Notes under the pieces: model-generated
Database searches by the model: none
The model's input: only the letters and a program-made list of their open reading frames with translations
What the model was told of the DNA's origin: nothing
Position numbers and translations under genes: made by a program
Shown: piece by piece, positions 52,173-61,776 of the stretch
Layout of the letters: every line of letters begins with the position of its first letter
Position numbering within the stretch: position 1 is the first letter of the stretch
Origin: Candidatus Rifleibacteriota bacterium
Lineage (GTDB): Bacteria; Muiribacteriota; Ozemobacteria; Ozemobacterales; Ozemobacteraceae
Direction: 5' to 3'
Length of the DNA stretch: 64,000 bases
Assembly: GCA_024710355.1 (NCBI GenBank)
Contig: JANJUX010000007.1
Coordinates: forward strand, 124,001 to 188,000

Positions 52173-54434
52173 TTATTTCACCGGTTTGCTTTGAGCGGTT
52201 TTTTCAGCTGGAACCGCTGGTTTTATCTCGACTTCAGCGGTTTTGTCTTCGAGCATGGTCGAAATGTTTTCGGGCGACTCATCGCTGCGTGCCTGACGAA
52301 CGCTGCCTGTGAATTCGCGGGTTTCGAGAACGAAGTGTGCGAGCATGCGATTCATTTCATCAGCAACCATACTGAGGTGCTTGGTGATCTTTGCCATATC
52401 CTGGATCGAGTCTCGCTGTGATTTGAGTGATTCAAGAACGCCGTCGACTTCTTTGGTTGTGGTCTTGGTGGTGATCGAGAGATTTTCGATCGAAAGGCTG
52501 ATTGCCTCGATATTCTTACTCTGCTCGACCGACGATTTGCTGATGTCCTGAACCTGGACGTTAACGCTTTCGGAGGCCATGCCAATTTCATCGAGGTAGC
52601 CGCCGGCCTGATTGATGATTTTAACGCCTTCCTGAACCTTGTCTTTGCCAAGGCTCATTTCTTCAACGGCTTTGTTCGTCTTGTGCTGGATTTCTCCGAT
52701 AAGGGCGCCGATTTCTTCGGCGGCCTTGGCGCTCTGTTCGGCAAGCTTCTTAACGTTGGCGGCAACGACGACAAAGCCTTTGCCCTGTTCCCCGGCGCGG
52801 GCGGCTTCGATTGCGGCATTGAGTGCCAGCAGGTTTGTCTGTCTTGAGATCGCAGTGATCGTGAGAACGATTTTTCCGATTTTACGTGACTGCCCTTTGA
52901 GTTCTTCAAGAACTCGCGAAGAATCACCAACGGCCCTTTCGATTTCCTTGATCGTGGTCGAGGCTTCTCTGACGGCTTCCATGCCCTGCGTAGCCTTGAG
53001 GCGGTTCTGAACTGATTCTTCATATGCCCGGTTCGAGCGCTTGGCGATCAGCTGAGAGTTGGCCGAGATTTCTTCAATGGCAGCTGCTGTAGATTCAAGG
53101 GTTGTGGCTGAATCTTTCGAGGCCTTGGTTATGCGCTGCGTATTTCCGAAAATATTTTGAATCGACTCATTTGACTGAAAGGTCAGATTCGAAATGCCGT
53201 TGGCCATGTGGGACAGACGGTTGATAACATCCTGAATCTGCAGCAGCAGGCGCTGAATGTAGCCGATGAAGCGGTTGAACCGCTCTGAAACTTCAGTAAG
53301 TTCGTCTTTTCCTACAATGGCGAGACGCTTGGTCAGGTCGCCGCGACCGCGTGAGATCTCTTCGAGACCCTGAGATACGCCGCGAATCTGCTTAACTACG
53401 CCATTGATGACCACCATGGTGATACCGGTCATAACCACGAGGCCGAAGATGATGAGAAAAAGGGAAAAGTTCTGGGCCTTGTTGAGTGCGCCCATCAGGC
53501 CCTGTGTGTCAACGACGGTCAGCAATACCCAGCTTGAGTTCTGCACCGGCGAAGCGGCGAGCAGGATATTGGATTTTTCGGCAAGAAGAAATTCGTGAAA
53601 ACCGCTCTTATTGGTGACGATGCGCTCAGCATGATCCTGCAGCTCCGGCTCTTTTGAGTTGAGAAAAATACGGCGCTGCGGGTCAAGAATGTTTTCGCTG
53701 TCTGAATGTGCAAGATAGAAGCCGTTTTGTGAATACTCACTCGAAATGACCGAAGTTTTACCACCGACGTTGGCAAGCGCGCCAGGAACGTTTTCAAAAA
53801 GAGTTTCAAGGCTGATTGCCATTGTGATTGTGCCAATTTTTTTTCTCTGATAATAAACTGGCTTGAACAGGTAGATAATCCTTTCCTTGTAATCATCGGC
53901 ATTCATTTGAAAGAAAACCTGGCTGCGGAAGATTCCCTCGGCTTCCATGGTGTCACGCATTTTACCGTTAATGAATTTCTCGTATGGAGGTTCTTCCTTG
54001 CCGGGCTCGCGGCCGTTGGTGACCAGGCGGAAAACCGTCTGGTCATTGGCATCGAGAATTGCGATATCGATAATGTCGTTTATCTGAACTTCCTCACTTT
54101 TAGTGAGAAGACCGGCAACCGGAGCCTTGAGAACCTGTCTCCACTGCTCGATCATTTGAGCTTCGTCTGGTGCCTGTTCAAGCCAGGAAAGGAACTGTAT
54201 CGTCGAATTCAGACGTGTCAGATAAGAAAGTATCTGTTCATAACCACGCATGCTGGCGTTTATTTTTCCGGCTTCTGAATTGAGGATCGTCAGAATCTGC
54301 AGCGGAATCTGACTTTTAACCGCGCTTCTGATACGTTCAGAAGTAAAAAAAGTCATGCCGAGCAGTATCATAGATACCAGTACCATTGTGAAAAACAGTC
54401 TGGTCTTGATTTTTAGATTACTGAAGAATTCCAC
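52173..54434 (-). CDS. Methyl-accepting chemotaxis protein
   Basis: 753 residues. Membrane helix 1 at about 12-32, an extracytoplasmic sensing domain of roughly 290 residues, helix 2 at about 325-345, HAMP region, then the signalling domain with the conserved hairpin tip TNLLALNAAIEAARAGEQGKG near residues 520-545. A long C-terminal tail (Glu/Ala-rich) lacks the CheR pentapeptide. Transmits chemotactic signals to CheA/CheW. It is 12 bp downstream of the AMIN amidase gene, on the same strand; no other che gene is in the window. Confidence 0.95.
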   Translation of the reverse strand: MEFFSNLKIKTRLFFTMVLVSMILLGMTFFTSERIRSAVKSQIPLQILTILNSEAGKINASMRGYEQILSYLTRLNSTIQFLSWLEQAPDEAQMIEQWRQVLKAPVAGLLTKSEEVQINDIIDIAILDANDQTVFRLVTNGREPGKEEPPYEKFINGKMRDTMEAEGIFRSQVFFQMNADDYKERIIYLFKPVYYQRKKIGTITMAISLETLFENVPGALANVGGKTSVISSEYSQNGFYLAHSDSENILDPQRRIFLNSKEPELQDHAERIVTNKSGFHEFLLAEKSNILLAASPVQNSSWVLLTVVDTQGLMGALNKAQNFSLFLIIFGLVVMTGITMVVINGVVKQIRGVSQGLEEISRGRGDLTKRLAIVGKDELTEVSERFNRFIGYIQRLLLQIQDVINRLSHMANGISNLTFQSNESIQNIFGNTQRITKASKDSATTLESTAAAIEEISANSQLIAKRSNRAYEESVQNRLKATQGMEAVREASTTIKEIERAVGDSSRVLEELKGQSRKIGKIVLTITAISRQTNLLALNAAIEAARAGEQGKGFVVVAANVKKLAEQSAKAAEEIGALIGEIQHKTNKAVEEMSLGKDKVQEGVKIINQAGGYLDEIGMASESVNVQVQDISKSSVEQSKNIEAISLSIENLSITTKTTTKEVDGVLESLKSQRDSIQDMAKITKHLSMVADEMNRMLAHFVLETREFTGSVRQARSDESPENISTMLEDKTAEVEIKPAVPAEKTAQSKPVK

Positions 54435-54446
54435 TCTGAAAATCCT

Positions 54447-55856
54447 TTATTTCGCCGGAATAACGAGCGTTTGCCCGGCTTTGATAACCTGTTTCGATGA
54501 AAGTTTGTTGGCCTTGGCGATTGCAGCGGTTGTGACTCCGTGTTTTGCCGCAATTCCAGAAAGAGTGTCGCCGGATTTTACTTTGTAGGTGCGGTTTTTG
54601 CCTTTACCGGATGTTTTTGCCGCTGCCTGCGTTTTGCGAAGCGCTGCTTTACGGGCTCTTTCGGCCGCTGCGGTTTTTATGAAGTCCAGGTAACCGGTAT
54701 CATAGCCTTCTTCGATGTGGCCGAGAAGGAAGTCGCGGACGCCAAAGTAAAGACCCTGGGCAAGTCTGGTTCTGGCTGTGTAGTTTTTGAGAATTTCGGC
54801 ATCGCTGAGGTTTGAAACATAGCCGAATTCAACCAGAACCGACGGCATTGCCATCGAGTGCAGAACTTTGAACCCGGCGCGTTTGACACCGCGCGAGGGC
54901 AGTTCTACGACCGAAGCACCAAGCTGGGCTTCGACTTTTTCGGCGAGTTGCCGGCTTTTATTCATGGTTATGGCCTGTTTTTCGATGATTTCGCGCTTGG
55001 TGATGATCGGGGCTGCATTGTTCATCGCCCCGGCAAAGTCGACCTGGTTTTCGGTTTCGGCAACCAGGCGTTCTGCCTCGCCAACAGCACCTTTGGGGGA
55101 TTCATAATAAACTTCTATGCCTCTGATGACCTTTTTCGAATTGTAGTTGACATGCAGGCTGATAAAAGCGTCTGCACCCAGTCGTTCGGCAATTTCCCGG
55201 CGCCGTTCGAGCGGAATGATATAATCGCCGTCGCGGGTAAGAATTGCCTTGAAGCGCGGATCACGGTCAAAATAAGCTTTAATCAGCTTGCCCATGGTCA
55301 TGACGTAATTTTTTTCGATTATGCCGTTATGACGGGTGCCCGGGTCTTCGCCGCCATGACCAGGGTCAATGACAACTATTTTGACATTGCCGGCTTTAAG
55401 GCGGTTAACCTCAAAGAGTTCGGCATTTCTCTTCTGCATTAAAGTAGCCTGCGGTTCGCGCAGGAAAATAACGATGCGGTCGCCTTTACGATCATTTTTG
55501 GCCAGAACGAAGGTTTTGGCTTCTACGCCCTGCGGGACCCTGAAGAAAACACGGGCTGACCTGTCATCATTCTGCTGAACCGTCAGAACTTCGAGAAAAG
55601 GGTTCTGCAGAGGGTATCTCTGGCGGCCCGGTCTGAAAGCACATTCTGAAATATCAAAGTAAAGTGTGCCGTCACGCAGCATCGATACATCTGAAACTCT
55701 TGGGGGAGCGCTGATATCAAGAACGACCTGGGCTTCTTCAGGGCTCTGCCAAAATCTTATGTCGGTTATTCTTGCTTCTTCCGCAAAAAGGCCGGTAAGA
55801 CAGATCAGAGCAAACACCAGAACAAGAGCGGCGCGTGTAATAATTGTTTTTTGCAC
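54447..55856 (-). CDS. N-acetylmuramoyl-L-alanine amidase with AMIN and LysM domains
   Basis: 469 residues from GTG at 55856. Signal peptide about 1-25, AMIN domain (about 28-125; ITDIRFWQSPEEAQVVLDIS), Amidase_3 domain (about 160-385) with VIDPGHGGEDPGTRHNG, SLHVNYN and VEFGYVSN, then a basic linker and a LysM peptidoglycan-binding motif (YKVKSGDTLSGIAAKHGV). Splits septal peptidoglycan or daughter cells. The chemotaxis receptor gene begins 12 bp after it. Confidence 0.95.
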   Translation of the reverse strand: MQKTIITRAALVLVFALICLTGLFAEEARITDIRFWQSPEEAQVVLDISAPPRVSDVSMLRDGTLYFDISECAFRPGRQRYPLQNPFLEVLTVQQNDDRSARVFFRVPQGVEAKTFVLAKNDRKGDRIVIFLREPQATLMQKRNAELFEVNRLKAGNVKIVVIDPGHGGEDPGTRHNGIIEKNYVMTMGKLIKAYFDRDPRFKAILTRDGDYIIPLERRREIAERLGADAFISLHVNYNSKKVIRGIEVYYESPKGAVGEAERLVAETENQVDFAGAMNNAAPIITKREIIEKQAITMNKSRQLAEKVEAQLGASVVELPSRGVKRAGFKVLHSMAMPSVLVEFGYVSNLSDAEILKNYTARTRLAQGLYFGVRDFLLGHIEEGYDTGYLDFIKTAAAERARKAALRKTQAAAKTSGKGKNRTYKVKSGDTLSGIAAKHGVTTAAIAKANKLSSKQVIKAGQTLVIPAK

Positions 55857-55948
55857 AGTTTTCCAATGCCTTCAGGTGAATAGTTTTGTTTCCGCAGAGA
55901 TTATATCAGGTTTAACCAAATGATAAAAGCCGCCGTAAAAAAAACTTT

Positions 55949-56587
55949 TCAGAATGAACAGGATTTGCCGAGGGCTGTGCCAAGACGGCGAAGGTAGTCT
56001 TTGCGGCGTATCTCTATTGCACCGAGGCTTGCGGTATGTGGTGAAATGACCTGAGAATCAAAGAGTTCGAAGCCCCGCTTTTTTAGATGTTCCATTAGGA
56101 AGGCCAGGGCCATCGTCGAAGCGTTGCTGGCAGTATGAAACATCGATTCGCCTGCAAAAAAACCGCCGATTGCAACGCCATATATTCCGCCGGCCAGTTG
56201 TCCGGCAAGCCAGACCTCTGCACTGTGTGCATAACCCATTTTGTGCAGTCTGGTGTAGGCTGTGATAAATTCAGGGCTGACCCAGGTTGATTCTCGACCC
56301 GGAGCCGGAGCGGCACATTCTTCCATTACTCTGGTGAAGCAGCGGTCAAGAGTGAAACTGAATCTGCCGCTGCGAAACAGTCGCTGCATTCTTGTTGAAA
56401 GCCTGAAGCCAGCAATGTCGAAAATAGCCCTCGGATCGGGGCTCCACCATGAAATCGGCTTCACTGTCCATGGAAAAATGCCGCTTCGATAAGCTTTGAG
56501 CAGGGTTTCCGGTCGCAGGTCACCCCCGACCGCCAGCAGGCCATCGTCGTCGGCGTTTTCTGGGTCTGGAAAAACGACTTCATACAT
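55949..56587 (-). CDS. aat: Leucyl/phenylalanyl-tRNA-protein transferase
   Basis: 212 residues. DGLLAVGGDLRPETLLKAYR, GIFPWTVKPISWWSPDPRAI and GGIYGVAIGGFFAGESMFH follow the family order. Transfers Leu or Phe from tRNA to N-terminal Arg or Lys of proteins, marking them for the ClpAP N-degron pathway. A TAGAAT with TGT before it ends 7 bases upstream of the ATG, and there is no Shine-Dalgarno, so the mRNA is probably leaderless. Confidence 0.95.
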   Translation of the reverse strand: MYEVVFPDPENADDDGLLAVGGDLRPETLLKAYRSGIFPWTVKPISWWSPDPRAIFDIAGFRLSTRMQRLFRSGRFSFTLDRCFTRVMEECAAPAPGRESTWVSPEFITAYTRLHKMGYAHSAEVWLAGQLAGGIYGVAIGGFFAGESMFHTASNASTMALAFLMEHLKKRGFELFDSQVISPHTASLGAIEIRRKDYLRRLGTALGKSCSF

Positions 56588-56594
56588 GCGGAGG

Positions 56595-56600
56595 ATTCTA
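56595..56600 (-). promoter_or_regulatory. -10 element 7 bases before aat (leaderless)
   Basis: Minus-strand TGTTAGAAT (extended -10) followed by seven bases and then ATG. The -35 is poor (TTTTTC). Start is predicted at the A of ATG. The same geometry is seen ahead of the DnaJ-like gene. Confidence 0.5.
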
Positions 56601-56620
56601 ACACATTTTGCCCAAAAGAA

Positions 56621-56656
56621 AAACAGGGCTCCGTTTTACGGGAACCCTGTTTCTGG
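56621..56656 (-). terminator. Terminator after the metallo-beta-lactamase gene
   Basis: AAACAGGG(C)TCC pairs with GGAACCCTGTTT with one mismatch, loop of 8 bases, in the short region between the 56672 stop and aat. Confidence 0.7.
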
Positions 56657-56671
56657 CTTTGCTGCTGGGTA

Positions 56672-59188
56672 TCAGTTGCCCCGATGCAGATCTTCGAATT
56701 TGTAGACTTCGTTTATCTGCATCTTCAGCTGATCTACGGTTGAACTGTTGAATTCGTTCAACATGCCGCTGATTTCACCAAGGGCACTGCGGTCGTAATC
56801 GACCTCGCGTCTGACCTTTTTCATGACAGTTTTAGACAGGGTTTCATAGCGTTCAGCTCTAATTTCGGGGTCAGATTCATTTTCGAGTTCTGCAATGTAT
56901 CTGACGAGTGATTTAACATTCTTTTCTTTGCCGAGGCTGAGCCAGTAAATCACGTTGCGGTTGAACTGCGGAGTGCTCAGATCGCCCGGGCTGCTGTAGA
57001 AGTTGTCCTGATAGAAGGGCTCACCAAGGCAGGCTACGCGACCGAAGCCAAGGTCTTCGGCGGCGGCGACAGGAATCGGAAGCAGCGGTGTGTGGCTGGC
57101 ATAAATGTAACCGTCAGCCATTGCATCTGACTCTGTGTTGTAAGAATCTTCATCTCCGGTGGCAAGCAGGAAGAGGTTTTTGGAACCTTTGAGGCCCTTG
57201 TTCTGCGAATCGATAAGGGTGCAGGCGCTTCTGATGAGAAGCTTTTTGACATCTTTGCCGGTGATCGCTTCGGTCGGGAAGACGTCGATGAAGGCACGCC
57301 ACGGCGGCCCGATATTGTCGGTCGGGTCACAGGCCTGGTCATCATTGAAGCGGATCTTGCTGCCGACGCCCTTGAGTATCGAATTCAGCATGTCAGGATT
57401 CGACAGATTGCGGTAATCTGACTGAGCAAACATCAGCAGAGAGCCGCCGCCAGAAACAAATTTCTTCAGGGCAGTGACTTCTTCTGCTTTGTAATCTACG
57501 GTCGGGTGTGGGAAAAGAATTACAAATGCGTCTTTGATACTTTCGTAAGTGATTGCCTTTGAGATGCTGCGCATCTGGAAACCATAGTTCTGAAAGAGGT
57601 CCATTTTCATGCCGGCGAAACGGCCGGTGAAATAATCCTTGTTGCCGTGGGCACAGTCGACCAGAACGATCTTGGCCATGATTTCGATGTTTATCGATGC
57701 AGTATCGATAATGGTTTTGCCCTGCTTGAGAACGGCAATAATTTCTACCGGGCCGATCCAGTCGATCTGGGTCGGAAGGATAGCTTCAAGAGCCGAGCCG
57801 GCTGGGATACTGTCAAAGGCAACCTTGTCGATAAGGTTCGACTCATCCATAGCTGAGTGATAAACTTCGAGTGTCAGAGCTTTGGAAGGAGCTTCTGCAG
57901 GGTTGTGCACCGGAACCAGAATCTTGAAGGGGTGCTTCATGTAAAGCAGATTGTGGTTGGTGGTGACTTTGCTGATTTTGGGGAGCGGATCGCCGTTGCC
58001 GGCTGGCGTGTCTATGGTACCTTCGAAGCTGATAAGCTTTTCGGGCTCGCGCGGATCTTTCGAAACTGCCTGGAACTTGTAGGTAGTTGAAGGATTGAGA
58101 CCGGTCAGTGTCACGGTGTGAATTTTTACGCCATGAACAGATTCTTTTGTCTGGCTGAGAGAGCTGGTGCCATAGCTTACCAGCGTGGTAGAGGGGCGAT
58201 TGGTTTCCCACTGGAGGGTGGCAGAATTGGCGGTGAGAGCAATCACTTTAGGTTTCGAAGCAAATTCGAGAGGGCTGTTGTTGGTTACGAAGGTAACGGT
58301 TTTGCCGTCGGTATAGCTTTCGACAGTTCCGTCTACGTCAGTTCTGAAAACCTTCATTTTGTAGTAGTCATAGATATCGAGAACGGTCTGAGTCGGGTGA
58401 CCGAAGGAATTTCCTTTACCAGCGCTGATTACGCCATACTCGGGCTGGGCGATATCCATGAATGCGTGCATTGACGAGGTTTTGCTGCCATGATGACCAG
58501 ATTTGAGAACGGTGCTGGCAAGTTTTTTGCCATGCATGCTGATCATGTCGGTTTCTGATTTCTTTTCGGCGTCACCGGTGAACAGATAGCTTATCTTGCC
58601 GGCAGTAGCTTTGATTACGATTGAAAGCTCGTTCGGGTTGGTTTTGAGAGTGTCAGACGGCGGAACTTCATCGCGATTGACGTCACAATTAAGAACTTCG
58701 GCTTTGATACCTTTGCCCCAGTCAAGCATTTCGCCAAGTTTGGCCTTGCGGTAGGGGATCTTTTTTTCAAGAATCAGGGTGCGAAGTTGGGCATAAATAA
58801 GGGCATCGTTGCCACCCTTGGTAGTTTCGCCTTCTGATGAAACTTCAGAATCATTTGAATAAATGAATTCGCCGAAATCAAATTCTTTGATCAGATCGAT
58901 AAAGCCACCAAAATGGTCACGGTGCGGGTGGGTGATGATTGCCTGGTCGATCTTCTTGATGCCTTCCTTTTTCAGGTAAGGGATGATGTATCTGATGGCA
59001 GCACTGCGGTTGTCATCACCGGCATCGATCATCACAGTCTTCTCAGCAGAGCGAACCAGAATACAGTCGCCCTGATGTACATCCAGGAAGGTAACTTTCA
59101 GGAGGGGCGCTTCGTTTGCGAATGCGGCCGAAACCAGCATTACTGCAAGGATCAGCAGCAGTCCCATCCGCGCGATTCTTTGATTCAT
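56672..59188 (-). CDS. Secreted metallo-beta-lactamase-fold protein with FN3 and DUF4350-like domains
   Basis: 838 residues. Signal peptide 1-24 (VSAAFANE); a ComEC-type metallo-beta-lactamase domain (about 28-305) with ITHPHRDHFGG, a zinc ligand motif, and TGDAEKKSE and KSGHHGSKTSS downstream; a fibronectin/purple-acid-phosphatase-type beta domain (about 310-400); an Ig-like segment; then a DUF4350/GATase-like domain (about 510-790, HPTVDYKAEEVTALKKFVSGGGSLLMFA). Similar lactamase domains act as nucleases or phosphoesterases in ComEC-type proteins. Here it is a separate secreted protein, not a membrane protein. A strong promoter lies at 59256-59284. Confidence 0.85.
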   Translation of the reverse strand: MNQRIARMGLLLILAVMLVSAAFANEAPLLKVTFLDVHQGDCILVRSAEKTVMIDAGDDNRSAAIRYIIPYLKKEGIKKIDQAIITHPHRDHFGGFIDLIKEFDFGEFIYSNDSEVSSEGETTKGGNDALIYAQLRTLILEKKIPYRKAKLGEMLDWGKGIKAEVLNCDVNRDEVPPSDTLKTNPNELSIVIKATAGKISYLFTGDAEKKSETDMISMHGKKLASTVLKSGHHGSKTSSMHAFMDIAQPEYGVISAGKGNSFGHPTQTVLDIYDYYKMKVFRTDVDGTVESYTDGKTVTFVTNNSPLEFASKPKVIALTANSATLQWETNRPSTTLVSYGTSSLSQTKESVHGVKIHTVTLTGLNPSTTYKFQAVSKDPREPEKLISFEGTIDTPAGNGDPLPKISKVTTNHNLLYMKHPFKILVPVHNPAEAPSKALTLEVYHSAMDESNLIDKVAFDSIPAGSALEAILPTQIDWIGPVEIIAVLKQGKTIIDTASINIEIMAKIVLVDCAHGNKDYFTGRFAGMKMDLFQNYGFQMRSISKAITYESIKDAFVILFPHPTVDYKAEEVTALKKFVSGGGSLLMFAQSDYRNLSNPDMLNSILKGVGSKIRFNDDQACDPTDNIGPPWRAFIDVFPTEAITGKDVKKLLIRSACTLIDSQNKGLKGSKNLFLLATGDEDSYNTESDAMADGYIYASHTPLLPIPVAAAEDLGFGRVACLGEPFYQDNFYSSPGDLSTPQFNRNVIYWLSLGKEKNVKSLVRYIAELENESDPEIRAERYETLSKTVMKKVRREVDYDRSALGEISGMLNEFNSSTVDQLKMQINEVYKFEDLHRGN

Positions 59189-59255
59189 ACTCTTATACTC
59201 CTTATAACGCGCCTGAATTACAGGATTGATAACAAACCTGTCATACGTTTAGTAA

Positions 59256-59284
59256 ATTCTACTGACAAAAGCAGAAGGTGTCAA
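59256..59284 (-). promoter_or_regulatory. Strong sigma-70 promoter for the metallo-beta-lactamase gene
   Basis: Minus-strand TTGACA, 17-bp spacer, TAGAAT, about 65 bases ahead of the ATG at 59188; ribosome site AAGGAG. Confidence 0.75.
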
Positions 59285-59351
59285 TGGCAGGCAAAAATAA
59301 AAAATGCTGTTGTGTACACGACTTTTAATGAGCCTGAAAGGCAAAAACTAG

Positions 59352-59385
59352 AGATCCCGGTCAAATTTTTCTCTGACCGGGATCT
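59352..59385 (-). terminator. Terminator of nrdJ
   Basis: A perfect 12-bp stem (AGATCCCGGTCA/TGACCGGGATCT) with a 10-base loop, 27 bases after the nrdJ stop, then CTAGTTTTT on the minus strand. Confidence 0.8.
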
Positions 59386-59411
59386 TAAATTTTCAGGAAA
59401 GAAAGTTCAGT

Positions 59412-61709
59412 TTATCCACATTTCGAAAAACCACAATACTTACAGATAACACAACCGCCGTCATGTTCCAGGCCCTCGCCGCATTCGGGGCAGACTGCGC
59501 CCGGTTCCGGGTTGTCGAGCAGCAGGTCTTTTTTCCCTGACGGGCGTTTTTCGGCCTGAGGTGCCGAATTTTTGGCAAAGGTGTCTTTGGCACTGAGATG
59601 ATACTGCTCAATTGCCTTACCAATTGCGTCAGGGCATGAAAGAACTTTTATGCCGCCTGACATTGCACCCTTCTTGAGAGTCGACATACACCTGATGCCT
59701 TTCAGCTGATCGATGATCTCCTGGACGTCGATGCCGGCACGCAGAGCCATCGATACGAGTCTGGCCGCTGCTTCAGACTGCGAGGGGCAGCCGCCATTGC
59801 GGCCAAGGCTGGTGAACACTTCACAGATGCCCCTTTCATCGCTGTTAACCGTTACATAAAGATTGCCGCAGCCGATTTTTACGCGCTCAGTGACGCCCAC
59901 GGTGCGTTCAGGCCGTGCCCTCGGCGTAACTCGCGGTGCCTCGGCCGCAGCCGTTGACTTGCCCTTCTGACCCTTGCCGACGTTGAGCACCTGCTCTTCG
60001 CGCGAGCCGTCACGATAAACGGTCACACCCTTGCAGTTGAGGGTGTGGGCAAGTTTGAAAACCGTTTCAACGTCTTTTTTGGTCGCTTCAAAGGGAAAGT
60101 TGACGGTTTTGCTGACCGCATTATCGGTGTGTTTCTGGAAAGCCGCCTGCATTCGGATATGCCACTCAGGAGAAATATTGTGACTGGTTACGAAAACTCT
60201 CGCCACATCTTCGGGAATCTGCGAAAATCCCTTGAGATTACCATGATGCGCGATTTTTTCCATTAGATCTTCTGAATAGAAACCGCGTTCGCGGGCTACC
60301 CTGATAAAATCGTTGTGCACTTCCAGCAGCTTTTCGTTGTCCATGACATGTTTTTCATAGGCAATCGCGAACAGCGGCTCGACACCACTTGAACAAGCTG
60401 AAATCAGGCTTATTGTGCCGGTCGGGGCAATGGTGGTAACTGTTGCGTTGCGCATTGGCGGCATTTTTTTCTCTGCAAAAATCGAGCGGTCATAATTGGG
60501 GAACGGGCCGCGTTCTTTGGCGAGATCCTGAGAGGCTGACCAGGATTCGCGCTTGATAAAGCCCATGACAGAATCGGCGAGTTCGAGGGCCTTTTCCGAA
60601 TCATAGGCCAGATTCATTTTGATGAGCATGTCAGCCCAGCCCATTACGCCCAGACCAATCTTGCGGTTGGATTTTGTCGTTTTGTCGATTTCGGGTATCG
60701 GGTAACGATTCTGATCGATGACATTATCGAGAAAGCGCACTGCCAGATGCACGATTTCGCGCAGCCGGTTGAAATCAACCTCGGTTTTGCCTTCTCTGGT
60801 TGCGACAAAACGCGCCAGATTGATCGAGCCAAGGTTGCACGATTCATAGGGGAGAAGTGGCTGTTCACCGCATGGATTAGTAGATTCAATGTCGCCAACC
60901 GCCGGAGTGGGCTGATAACGATTGATGCGGTCAATGAAAACGATGCCGGGCTCACCGTTGCGCCATGCACGCTCAACGATCATGTGAAAAACCTTGCTGG
61001 CCTTCAGTGAATGTACGACTTCTTTCGACCTGGGATTGATCAGGTTATACTCGCCGTCCCGTTCCAGCGCTTCCATGAAAACGTCGGTTATGGCGATCGA
61101 AATATTGAAGTTGGTAAGCTCGTCATTCTTTTCCTTGCAGGTGATGAAATCAAGAATGTCGGGGTGATCGACCCGCAGAATTCCCATGTTGGCACCGCGT
61201 CTGGTGCCACCCTGCTTGATGGTTTCCGTGGCGACATTGAAGACCTTCATGAAGGAAATCGGCCCGGAGCTGACGCCGCTGGTCGACGAAACCAGATCGT
61301 TGGCAGGGCGCAGGCGCGAAAAGCTGAAACCTGTGCCGCCGCCTGATTTGTGAATCAGCGCCGCATGTTTGACCGCATCGAAGATGCCTTCCATCGAATC
61401 TTCGACCGGCAGGACGAAGCAGGCTGAAAGCTGCCCGAGTTCTTTGCCCGCATTCATAAGTGTCGGGCTGTTTGGCAGAAAATCGAGATCGGTCATGATC
61501 CGGTAAAATTCGTTTTCAAGCTGCTCAACCGTATATTTGCTGTTGTGATAATTGTTTTCTGCAGAGGCAATGGCGTGAGCAACACGCCTGAACAGTTCTT
61601 CGATGGTTTCGGTCGGCTTTCCGTCCGGGCCCCGTGTCAGATAGCGCTTTGCCAGAACTTTCTGAGCGTTTGGAGAAAAACGGTGTGAAATAGTGGTGGT
61701 TGGATTCAT
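59412..61709 (-). CDS. nrdJ: Adenosylcobalamin-dependent (class II) ribonucleoside reductase
   Basis: 765 residues. N-terminal RNR blocks, SACFVLPVEDSMEGIF (early redox Cys), NPCGEQPLLPYESCNLGSIN (core active site), LISACSSGVEPLFA and a C-terminal region with TVTYRDGSREEQVL-type residues; the end has a zinc ribbon (CPECGEGLEHDGGCVICKYCG). B12-dependent reduction of ribonucleotides works with or without oxygen. RBS AAGGA precedes the ATG. It stands alone between two terminators. Confidence 0.95.
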   Translation of the reverse strand: MNPTTTISHRFSPNAQKVLAKRYLTRGPDGKPTETIEELFRRVAHAIASAENNYHNSKYTVEQLENEFYRIMTDLDFLPNSPTLMNAGKELGQLSACFVLPVEDSMEGIFDAVKHAALIHKSGGGTGFSFSRLRPANDLVSSTSGVSSGPISFMKVFNVATETIKQGGTRRGANMGILRVDHPDILDFITCKEKNDELTNFNISIAITDVFMEALERDGEYNLINPRSKEVVHSLKASKVFHMIVERAWRNGEPGIVFIDRINRYQPTPAVGDIESTNPCGEQPLLPYESCNLGSINLARFVATREGKTEVDFNRLREIVHLAVRFLDNVIDQNRYPIPEIDKTTKSNRKIGLGVMGWADMLIKMNLAYDSEKALELADSVMGFIKRESWSASQDLAKERGPFPNYDRSIFAEKKMPPMRNATVTTIAPTGTISLISACSSGVEPLFAIAYEKHVMDNEKLLEVHNDFIRVARERGFYSEDLMEKIAHHGNLKGFSQIPEDVARVFVTSHNISPEWHIRMQAAFQKHTDNAVSKTVNFPFEATKKDVETVFKLAHTLNCKGVTVYRDGSREEQVLNVGKGQKGKSTAAAEAPRVTPRARPERTVGVTERVKIGCGNLYVTVNSDERGICEVFTSLGRNGGCPSQSEAAARLVSMALRAGIDVQEIIDQLKGIRCMSTLKKGAMSGGIKVLSCPDAIGKAIEQYHLSAKDTFAKNSAPQAEKRPSGKKDLLLDNPEPGAVCPECGEGLEHDGGCVICKYCGFSKCG

Positions 61710-61776
61710 TACGGCATCCTTATTTTTTTTATGTTTTTATATAATGCTGAAGCGGTCTTCAGCTGTGGTTGCAGAA

